Source: Symsagittifera roscoffensis (taxonomy: Eukaryota; Xenacoelomorpha; Acoela; Convolutidae). From it: a DNA stretch of 64,000 nt. The translations under genes and the position numbers were made by a program. The notes under the pieces were generated by a model. The model searched no databases. It was given only the letters and a program-made list of their open reading frames with translations, and was not told the origin of the DNA. Shown here one piece after another: positions 56,395 to 64,000 of the stretch; the stretch's first letter is position 1, and every line of letters starts with the position of its first letter. The DNA lies in NCBI RefSeq assembly GCF_963678635.1, contig NC_087065.1, positions 28,787,254 to 28,851,253 of the forward strand, written 5' to 3'.

Positions 56395-56960
56395 TTCCCT
56401 AATGTCAATTACCTCATCTCTCAGCTCTCTAAATCATTATTATATCTTGTCTTTACTCAACTCTCAGGCTCTTTATGTTCCCAGTCGAATTTTCAACCAC
56501 AACGATGAGCGTCAATGTGCTGAAGTCAATCTCTGTGATTTTTTGGGACGGATGTCCAAAGTCAAGTTTGACACATGGTTGAGATCATAAGAAAGGAGTT
56601 CAACGAACATGACCAGATGAAATTTTTATTGAAACAATGCCGATGATGGGACAAGTAGCTGAGCATAATGGGATGCAACACCTCGAGATTCTTGTTTCAA
56701 ATTTTGTTGCGTATTTTTTCGAGGGCTTCCGTTTCCCTTGGCAGGATGAGAGATCTGCTATCTACCCAGGTCTCGAAAGAGGGGCATACCGCCACGTGTC
56801 TTGTCCCATCGACTTTTTTCCCCATCTTCATAAATTTTTCTTCTGTTCCCGCTTTGCTCTACATCATTAAGTGCTGCAAAAACAAGTTTCCACAGTCTTC
56901 AATTTTTCACCGATTAACTGATCTCTCCGAGTCTAATTTTCCTGCCATCCGTTAAGCATC
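56395..56960. repeat. Dispersed repeat, copy 2
   Basis: It matches 52,335-52,780 through ctctgtgattttttggga, caagtttgacacatgg, gccgatgatgggac and gtttcccttggcaggatgagag. It extends further to the right than copy 1 can be followed. The family is not recognised. Confidence 0.6.
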
Positions 56961-57255
56961 CACATCATTCAGGAACCGTCCAGTGGATCCATCTGTTCGT
57001 GCGTTAGTGGCATCATTATCAGATACACATCCACACGCAAGTTGCTCATGCCTCAGGAGAAAAATCGCTGGATCACGGTTGAACAATTTTTCGCCTAGAA
57101 TCACATGCAAAGCCTATAAGAAATTCAATGTGTTGGACACAGCATCTTGAACGAATGGACTGGCATCTGCCACTTTGTCTCACTTTGATTGACGCATCGC
57201 ATCTATCCCTGTCCTCGTCGTCATTTTAATTACGCATGCAAACCCCGCGTGACCT

Positions 57256-57490
57256 CGCAGCCCGGGTCGAGATCCCGCTCAAAAACCGCTAACGATTTGA
57301 ACGGTTTGAGCGGTTTTCCAGCAAGATTTGAGCGGTTTGAGCGGTTTGGGTGACTTTTTTTCGAAAAAAAAAACGCTCAAACCGCTCAAGTCTTGCTTTA
57401 AAAAACCGCTCACAAGCCGCTCATCTCTTGCGGCAGTTTTTGAACGGTTTTTCACCTAATATTTGAACGGTTTTTGAGTGGTTTAATGAA
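57256..57490. repeat. GAGCGGTTT-type palindromic repeats, block 1
   Basis: Dense copies of gagcggttt, gaacggttt and their inverse complement aaaccgctc. They include a hairpin whose left arm gcaagatttgagcggtttga (about 57,321) faces caaaccgctcaagtcttgc (about 57,377) across a run of T and A. The words recur at 57,990-58,345 and 60,795-60,880. Confidence 0.7.
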
Positions 57491-57725
57491 AAAGGGCCCG
57501 GAAAAGGCAATGTGACGCTAAGAAGCAGATAATGATTTTTCTACAATTTGAAAAAATGTGCTCGACCGTACTCGACTCAAGCAAGATAATTTTCGAATGT
57601 CTAGACCGCAAAAAATGTGCACGACATTGAAATACCATGCTGTGCTAGAGTGGGCTGCATGCGATTGCTCACCTATCAAGTTTTTTCTTTTTTCCCAGTC
57701 CGCTGAACATTATGTAAAAGTTTTC

Positions 57726-57912
57726 GAACCCGGGTCGAGGTCGGGGACTTATGTTGCGACTATTGCGACACAAAGTGGTTGTTTTGCGACCATTGCGACA
57801 CAAATCGGGTTTGTTGCGACCATTGCGACTCAGAATGATTACAATTTGCAGAAAGTCCATTTCGGCGTAGCTTTTTGGTCGTAACATGAGTCGCAGACCT
57901 CGGCCCGGGAAC
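57726..57912. mobile_element. ~187-bp fold-back (MITE-like) element, copy 1
   Basis: The 35-base arms gaacccgggtcgaggtcggg... (57,726-57,760) and ...gacctcggcccgggaac (57,878-57,912) are inverse complements at 28 of 35 positions. Between them are three ~28-bp direct repeats built on gcgac(t/c)attgcgac. The open frames on both strands here arise from the repeats. A MITE is inferred from structure only. No transposase or target duplication was identified. Confidence 0.6.
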
Positions 57913-57989
57913 GTTAAAAAATTGCTCGACAGTTTTGTTAGAGAATCTTCCATGACCACTGCCTTCGCAATTTGAGGTTGTTCGTCTAA

Positions 57990-58345
57990 TTTGAAGCAAG
58001 GTTTGAGCGGTGTGAATGGGTTTTTCAGACGATTGCGCTCAAAATCACGCTTCAATTTTTGGAGAACACCGCTCAAAAACCGCGCAAGATTTGAACGGTT
58101 TTTGAGCGGTTTATCTAAAAAAAAACCGCTCAAATACTGCGCAAGATTTGAAACTTTTGAGCGGTTTATCTAGAAAAACTGCTCGAAAACCATTCAAATC
58201 TTGCGCCAAATCTTGCGCGATGTTTGTGCGTTTTTTTTAATATAAACAGCTCAAAAACCGCTCAAACCGCTTATTATGAAGCAAGATTTTGAGCGCAATC
58301 GTCTAAAAAAACCGCTCAAACCGCTCAAATCTTGCTTTAAATTAG
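57990..58345. repeat. GAGCGGTTT-type palindromic repeats, block 2
   Basis: The block opens with gaagcaaggtttgagcggtg and closes with ccgctcaaaccgctcaaatc followed by ttgcttt. Inside are alternating gagcggttt and aaccgctcaaa words able to form several hairpins. In the right unit of the duplication most of this block is absent (only 60,795-60,880 remains). Confidence 0.7.
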
Positions 58346-59698
58346 GGGAAAAGTCTCGACTCGGGAGGCACTTTTGATGGCAAAGTTTTCTTTTGACCAC
58401 TTGTTTTTTCCTCTGCGGGAAACAGTGATACCGGCGGTGACCAGTAGGTGAAATGCTCGGAAGACAGTGCGGCAATACTCCAGCTACTTCTTCGCTTTTC
58501 TGACTTTTTGCCTGTTCAGTGGAAGCTGTTCACCTTTTGTGATCTGTATGATAACACCCAGCGGCCAAAAAATTCTCCTTCTTGCACATGGGGCTTCATT
58601 TCAACCAATCCTCGCATGTTATATAAAATTAATAAATTGTTTGCAATATAGATTCCATTCACTGCAAAATTCAAGACAATTACAATAATGAAATCTCATC
58701 GCGAGAACGCTGTGGAGCTTTGCAGTCCGTTTTTGAGGCGCCTCTGATCCTGCTATGATTTCTGTTGGTTCTTACTATCGATAGTTAATCAATAAATTCA
58801 TTTCAAACAATCCTCGCTAACTATCTCGAGTCCCAATATTTCGTTTAACAAACTGTGAGGACATCCATGCGGGGCATGGGGTAAGCGTCCATCAGCGTTG
58901 CGGAGCTCAGGTTGAGGAAACTACAATAAAATTTCAACTGATTTTGTTTCTTCTCGGTCATTACTACTCTGCATGTTCACGGTGACCATAACGGGTCCAT
59001 CCTGTCGTACTCCAGCAACGTTTAAATCTCAAAACTAAAGGCTCTGATGTGATAGCCTTGAGGATGTTATTCAAAATCTTCTGTAAAAAACCCGTACGAA
59101 AACATTGAAATCAGTATTCCAAATCAATCCGTAACTAACTTTATCTTACAAAGTATAGCATAAAAGGGAGGATTAGAGGTCACACCAGAGGTGACAGACA
59201 CGCTGCTGGCTGGTACCTGCAGGTATTCAATTAGCACCGATAGAATGACAGATGATTGACATGTGAAATAGTTTACCAAAATGATGACGAATTGAAGCGG
59301 ATTGAACTAGCACTATATGACATTTCTTTTCTTTTAATAAAAATTGAAAAGTTGTAAAAACTTGTTGACTGAAACTGCACATAAATAAGATTTTTAAAGT
59401 ACTCAAATGGAACGAAATTAACTATTGCAGCATCTAGTGTTTTAACAAACAGAAATACCGCCGAGGGCGATAAACAGATTTGAGATTCAGGAAAACCTTT
59501 GAAAAGTACAATTAGTCCTCTCCCTGGGCTTCGATGAAGTTTTAAACAAAGTTTTTACATCTATTCTGCTACTCCTTTCCTTGGCTCGTTTTTCTAATAA
59601 TGTGCTCTATCATCACCCCTCCCATCTTCCTGACAGCCGTTCGCTTACGCCCGTTTTTTTGAGACTTCGGCGTTTCCTGACTATCGTTTGAGTCCTGG

Positions 59699-60274
59699 CT
59701 ACAGGACGATACTAGTCGCTGTTTCCGCCCACGTTTTTTTTGTGTCTGTTGATTTCGCAGTATCGTCCACATTTTTGATTGCGCTTGACCATGGTTCTGT
59801 TGAGTCCGCTGGTGTTACTGGTACTAATGTCAGAGATACAACCCGAGGAGCTGCAATTTTTGCCACTTCCAATGGTTCTCTTTCCGATTCTGGCAATTGA
59901 GTATGCCTGGCCACCGTTCATTTGATTGAAAGCTGCACATTTTCGCTTTCATTCTCGCCCTCGGACTCGCTGATTGGTTGAAAATGTCGGTTTGTAGTAG
60001 ACTGGCTTAGATTTTTTGGCATTTGATCTTTGATGGTTCGATATTTGTATTATTTTTCGACTGTTCTTTTCGCTTAAAGTCTTGTGGCGTAAGCGGCTGA
60101 ATTAGTTGGTTTAGTTTTCGTGGCTTTTTGTTCTTTGATGATTCGACATTTGTTTTCTTTTCGACTGTTCTTTTCACGTAAAATCTTGTGGTATAGGCGG
60201 CTGAGGCAGATTGTCTGGGACTTTTTTACTTTTCTTTGACAACGCCACCGCAGACTTCCTAAGAACAACGCCAT
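59699..60274 (-). pseudogene. C-terminal tail of element E, duplicated copy
   Basis: The minus-strand frame 59,699-59,914 reads ARHTQLPESEREPLEVAKIA, then VVSLTLVPVTPADSTEPWSS and DDTAKSTDTKKTWAETATS. Upstream (60,010-60,274) is a Lys-rich part with SKKSKKVPDNLPQPPIPQDF, as in the copy at 62,807. It is a second copy of the end of element E and is cut off at about 60,315, where the right unit begins. Compared with 62,206-62,442 it lacks 14 codons after SEREP and has 7 extra codons near the end, both in frame. Confidence 0.5.
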
Positions 60275-60520
60275 TGTTTAAGATAATTCTATAATTACTT
60301 GTCGATTTCCTCTTAGAAATTATTTGATTTATTTACTACAATTTGAAAAAAATGTGATCGACCGTACTCTACTCAAACAAGATAATTTTCGAATGTCTAG
60401 ACCACAAATAATGTGCGCGACATTGAAATACCATGCTGTGCTAGAGTGGGCTGCATGCGATTGCTCACCTATCAAGTTTTTCTTTTTTACCAGTCCGCTG
60501 AATTTTATTTAAGAATTTTC

Positions 60521-60711
60521 GAATCCGGGTCGAGGTCGGGGACTTATGTTGCGACTATTGCGACACAAAGTGGTTGTTTTGCTACCATTGCGACACAAAT
60601 CGGGTTTGTTGCGACCATTGCGACTCAGAATGATTACAATTTGCATGATGAAAGTCCATTTCGGCGTAGCCTTTTGGTCGTAACATGAGTCGCAGACCTC
60701 GGCCCGGGAAC
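60521..60711. mobile_element. ~191-bp fold-back (MITE-like) element, copy 2
   Basis: Same structure as 57,726-57,912: arms 60,521-60,555 (gaatccgggtcgaggtcggg...) and 60,677-60,711 with three gcgac-containing direct repeats between. It was duplicated along with its surroundings and so is not an independent insertion. Confidence 0.6.
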
Positions 60712-62205
60712 GTTAAAAAATTGCTCGACAGTTTTGTTAGAGAATCTTCCATGACCACTGCCTTCGCAATTTGAGGTTGTTCGTCTAATTTGAAGCAAGA
60801 TTCGAGCGGTGTGAATGGGTTTTTCAGACGATTGCGCTCAAAATCTTGCTTCATAATGAGCGGTTTGAGCGGATGTTGAGCGGATTTTGAGATAACACCT
60901 GGCGGCCAAACAATTCTCCTTCTTGCACATGGGGATTCATTCCAACCAATCTTCGCATGTTATATAAAAATAATAACTGGTTTGCAATATAGATTCCATT
61001 CACTGCAAAATTTACGAAACTTACAACCAATAAAATTGCATCGCCAGAACGCTGTGGAGCTTTGAAGTCCGTTTTTGAGGCACCTATGATCCTGCTATGA
61101 TTTCTGTTGGTTCTTACTATCAATAGTTAATCAATAAATTCATTTTAAACAATCCTCGCTAACTATCTCGAGTCCCAATATTTCATTTAACACTGTAAGG
61201 ACATCCATGCGGGGCATGGGGTAAGCGTCCATGCTGGGCATGCGGAGACCAGGTTGCGGAAACTACAATAAAAGTTCAACTGATTTTGTTTCTTCTCGGT
61301 CATTACTAATCTGCATGTTCACAGTGACCAGAATGATTCCTTCCTGACGTACTCCAGCAACGTTTATATCTCAAAACTAAAGGCTTTCGACTTATAACGA
61401 GCCATCCTATCTGTGCACCTTCTCTATCGGTCACTGCTTTTACTTCAAGCTCATTTTTGTGCTCGGCGATCTTGCAGCAACCATTTTTGCATTTTGCCGT
61501 AAAAAAAATCATGTTTCTTCTGCAAAACGCCTCTGCTGTGATAGCCTCGAGAAAGTTATTCAAAATCTTCTGTAAAAAACCGAACGAAAACATTGAAATC
61601 AGAATTCCAAATCAATCCGTAACTAACTTAATCTTACAAAGCATAGCATAAAAGGGAGGATTAGAGGTCACACCAGAGGTGACAGAGACGCTGCTGGCTG
61701 GTACCTGCAGGTATTTAATTAGCACCAATAGAATGACAGATGATTAACATGTGAAAAAGTTTACCAAAAGGATGATGAACTGAAGCGGATTGAACTAGCA
61801 CTATATGACATTTCTTTTCTTTTAAAAAATTTGAATAGTTGTAACAACTTGTTGAATGAAACTGCACATATATAATTTTTCAAAGTACTCAAATGGAACG
61901 AAATTAACTATTGCTGCATCTAGTGTTTCAACAAACAGGAATACCGCCGATGGCGATAAACAGATTTGAGTTTTAGGAAAACGTTTGAAAAGTACAATTA
62001 GTCATCTCCCTGGGCTTCGATGAAGTTTTAAACAAAGTTTTTATATCTATTCTGCTACTCCTTTCCTTGGCTCGTTTTTCTAATACCAGAGCAAAACCAT
62101 ACCTAATACCTGTCTATCATCACCCCTCACATCTTCCTGACAGCCGTTCGCTTACGCCCGTTTTTTTGAGACGTCGGCGTTTCCTGACTATCGTTTGAGT
62201 CCTGG

Positions 62206-62442
62206 CTACAGTACGATACGTTTTTTTGTGTCTGTTGATTTCGCAGTATCGTCCAAATTTTCGATTGCGCTTGACCATGGTTCTGTTGAGTCCGTTGGTG
62301 TTACTGGTACTAATGTCAGAGATACAACCCGAGGAGCTGCAATTTTTGCCACTTCCAAAGTGGCGGATGCCACAGGTGCACGTTGTTCCACGAGTCGAGA
62401 TGGTTCTCTTTCCGATTCTGGCAATTGAGTCTGCCTGGCCAC
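62206..62442 (-). pseudogene. C-terminal tail segment of element E
   Basis: One minus-strand frame reads ARQTQLPESEREPSRLVEQR, APVASATLEVAKIAAPRVVS, LTLVPVTPTDSTEPWSS and then DDTAKSTDTKK. It is Ser/Thr/Pro/Glu-rich, without a recognisable domain, and lies downstream of the Lys-rich repeats. It probably belongs to the end of the element's pol or to a small ORF after it. Frames beyond it are broken by stops. Confidence 0.4.
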
Positions 62443-62547
62443 CGTTCATTTGATTGAAAGCTGCAAATTTTCGCTTTCATGCTCGCCCTCGGACTCGCTG
62501 ATTGGTTAAAATTGTCGGTTTGTAGTAGAATGGTTAGATTTTTTGGC

Positions 62548-62870
62548 ATTTGATCTTTGATGGTTCGATATTTGTATTATTTTTCGACTGTTCTTTTCGC
62601 TTAAAGTCTTGTGGCGTAAGCGGCTGAAGCAGTTGGCTTAGTTTTTGTGGCTTTTTGTTCTTTGATGATTCGACATTTGTTTTCTTTTTCGACTGTTCTT
62701 TTCGCTTAAAGTCTTGTGGCGTAAGGGGCTCAGGCAGTTGGCTTACTTTTTTTGGCTTTTTGTTCTTTGATGATTCGTTTTTTATTTTCTTTTTCGACTG
62801 TTTTTTTTACGTAAAGTCTTGTGGTATAGGCGGCTGAGGCAGATTGGTTGGGACTTTTTTACTTTTCTTT
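62548..62870 (-). repeat. ~105-bp coding tandem repeat, three units (Lys-rich tail of element E)
   Basis: On the plus strand gttctttgatgattcg...cgactgttcttttcgc...aaagtcttgtggcgtaag...ggcttagtttttgtggc is repeated three times at about 105-bp spacing. On the minus strand this encodes about 35-residue repeats of the form LPxPxxPQDFKRKEQSKKKT followed by ESSKNKKATK. The unit length fits whole codons. The left copy (60,020-60,230) has about two units. Confidence 0.75.
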
Positions 62871-63190
62871 GACAACGCCACCGCAGACTTCCTAAGAACA
62901 ACGCCATTAATTAGGGTAATTCTGTAATTACTTGTTGATTTCACCTTAGAATTTTTTTCCTGTACCTTTGGTGATTCCGATCTCCAGGTCTGATATAATT
63001 GGCCTGACGTGCTTGATTGTGGGGTGTATAATTGAACCGATGGCTTTTTCTGTTGATCCACCTGCTGCTCCTTTGTGAGCTTCCTAGGGTGGTTCCTGCT
63101 TTTCAGATCATATACCAAGTCCGATCGCACACCCCAATTGGTGTCTGCAGGTTGGGGTAGGTCCCGAACCTTGGGATCGTTATTATTTAA
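62807..63190 (-). pseudogene. pol: Pol C-terminal region of element E
   Basis: The minus-strand frame runs from about 63,190 (NNDPKVRDLPQPADTNWGVR) through SDLVYDLKSRNHPRKLTKEQ, a Ser/Thr-rich part, and SKKSKKVPTNLPQPPIPQDF to a stop at 62,807. It follows the integrase C-terminal block and leads into the Lys-rich repeats. The N-terminal side is cut by the (CT)n microsatellite. It corresponds to the domain after integrase in gypsy pol. No chromodomain is recognisable. Confidence 0.5.
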
Positions 63191-63420
63191 AAATAAAGAT
63201 CTCTCTCTCTCTCTCTCTCAGTACTTCCGACCAATTCAAATGTTGAAGCGAAGGTTTTTTGGTGAGGTTTCTTAAAACAGTATTTGCTTCCCGCCCATGA
63301 TGAGCCTCAAATGGTGTTAGTTTAGTCGTGGCGTTAAGTGAAAAACAAAGCGCACCGAGGGCTCGCTCCGGCATGTTTCACATTGCCTCTGGATTTCTTC
63401 CTTCGCGTACGCGAGAATAG
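63183..63420 (-). pseudogene. pol: Integrase C-terminal block of element E
   Basis: The minus-strand frame 63,183-63,374 reads ERALGALCFSLNATTKLTPF followed by EAHHGREANTVLRNLTKK and LQHLNWSEVL. The TKLTPFEAHHGREAN pattern (T-x-x-S/T-P-F-E-x-x-x-G) is the conserved block after the third catalytic residue of Ty3/gypsy integrases. The frame then runs into the GA repeat (EREREREIF) and ends. Confidence 0.65.
63201..63218. repeat. (CT)9 microsatellite inside pol of element E
   Basis: Nine CT units follow agat and precede cagtac. On the minus strand they are read as GA repeats between LNWSEVL and NNDPKVRDLPQP of pol and bring the frame to a stop, so the expansion arose within a former coding region. 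Confidence 0.9.
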
Positions 63421-64000
63421 AGTTTTTAAAGCTTCCTATTGTCTAGTAGCGCGATGGCTATTTACAGGTGATTTTTTGACTTCGGTTCCCTCCGTGTTAC
63501 AAAACGTTTAAACGTAGTTTGACATAAAGTTGGTTCCCTGATCTATATTAATCCTTCGGAGCACATCCTGGGTCACTATATAAGTTTTTAAAATTTTCAT
63601 TTTTTTGTCATATTTATTATTTCGACACACCATAGACGATGACCAACAAGAGAACCGACCCACCGCTACAATGACATACTTCTTTGATTAGTTTAGATAA
63701 CTAATTGGTCCCCAAAAATCAAGCTGCACCGCTTCGTTATGGTCCTTATGCTCTACACTTTTCTCCATATCCTGTTTTGATATTAAGTTTTTGAGGTTCA
63801 TACACGAATCTGTACATTCTGAACAATTCTCGGCCATAGATACTATGGAATGGTAGATGTAGTGGTACCAAATGTCCTTGGTGGCGTGGAACATGTTCGA
63901 CTTCCCAGGATGGTAGAAGTGGATGCGTTTGTTGATAGCGGTAGTTAAAAAGTTTAGAATACCAAGCTTGTCGTCCATCCACACGACATTTTCACATACA
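63421..64000 (-). pseudogene. pol: Integrase zinc and catalytic domains of element E (continues past the window)
   Basis: The frame is open from the window edge to 63,688: NVVWMDDKLGILNFLTTAIN, then RIHFYHPGKSNMFHATKDIW, ENCSECTDS (the His-His-Cys-Cys zinc site) and VQLDFWGPISYLN with the first catalytic Asp. Beyond a stop, the core continues across frames with YVIVAVGRF and, near 63,540, NIDQGTNFMS with the second Asp. The third residue (Glu) region near 63,440 is degraded. This is a Ty3/gypsy integrase. The 5' part of the element lies outside the window. Confidence 0.75.

Larger units (their letters stand above)
57541..60315. repeat. ~2.8-kb tandem duplication, left unit
   Basis: It starts ctacaatttgaaaaa and ends near tagaaatt. 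It holds a fold-back element, GAGCGG repeats, an attctccttcttgcacatggggcttcatt block and a copy of the C-terminal tail of element E. It matches 60,338-62,955 in order, but each unit has segments the other lacks. Confidence 0.75.
60338..62955. repeat. ~2.6-kb tandem duplication, right unit
   Basis: It begins ctacaatttgaaaaaaatg and follows the left unit in order. It lacks most of the GAGCGG block (about 460 bases) but has about 150 additional bases at 61,392-61,543. At its right end it continues into the rest of element E, so this is the original position and the left unit is the copy. Confidence 0.75.

Noticed and set aside
57669-58133. 154-codon minus-strand frame
   Set aside because: It crosses the fold-back element and the GAGCGG repeats. 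Its Asn-Arg-Ser/Cys-Arg-Asn repeats mirror the DNA repeats.
63100-63180. A tRNA-like patch (gcacaccccaattggtgt, ggttggggtaggtcccgaac)
   Set aside because: It is part of the pol frame of element E on the other strand, and no cloverleaf can be formed.

Overview
The window looks like repeat-dense, AT-rich nuclear DNA from an invertebrate animal. A nematode is a reasonable but unproven guess. The support is a fragment of nuclear 18S rRNA with an ITS1-type spacer at the left end and several decayed Ty3/gypsy-type LTR retroelements. No intact single-copy host gene, tRNA or CRISPR array is visible. Nearly everything is repeated, nested, truncated or frameshifted.

Left end (1-2,384): the window opens 10 bases before an 18S 3' end, inside a 1,210-bp chimeric unit made of partial ITS1 fused to the last ~600 bases of 18S. 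It is followed by ITS1-like DNA rich in GGAT-type repeats. From 2,385 to about 7.8 kb lies retroelement A (+): a long leader carrying a 25-bp minisatellite, then a broken gag with an acidic N-terminus, a coiled coil, an RG-rich stretch and a gypsy capsid. It has no pol.

Centre (9,122-24,889): three head-to-tail copies of a 5,256-bp unit differ at only a handful of positions that I found. Each unit carries two long plus-strand genes that I do not recognise. Gene 1 has about 925 codons and ends in an acidic, disordered-looking tail. Gene 2 starts one base after the gene 1 stop. Both are broken at identical places in all three copies, and copy 3 runs on into more decayed coding DNA up to about 25.4 kb. 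This is the most novel part of the window. A fossil non-retroviral viral insertion is one hypothesis, but nothing here proves it.

Right of the array (26,512-31,221) is retroelement B, a second copy of A in the same orientation. It abuts, head to head, the gag of a third related element, A' (minus strand). A' is interrupted by a near full-length Ty3/gypsy element, C (32,234-38,524, minus). C has LTRs, a TGG primer-binding site, gag-PR-RT-RNase H-IN remnants, a polypurine tract and a perfect 5-bp target duplication CCGGG. The A' leader (38.9-40.5 kb) holds a large array of the same 25-bp minisatellite seen in A and B.

A tandem segmental duplication (34,434-43,337 and 43,338-~50,454) copied the 5' half of C plus the A' leader, creating the partial element D. 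From 50.5 to 57.2 kb the DNA is AT-rich with one dispersed repeat pair. From 57.2 kb to the end there are GAGCGGTTT-type palindromes, a ~190-bp fold-back element, a ~2.8-kb tandem duplication, and the integrase and C-terminal tail of another Ty3/gypsy element (E, minus strand), which runs off the right edge.
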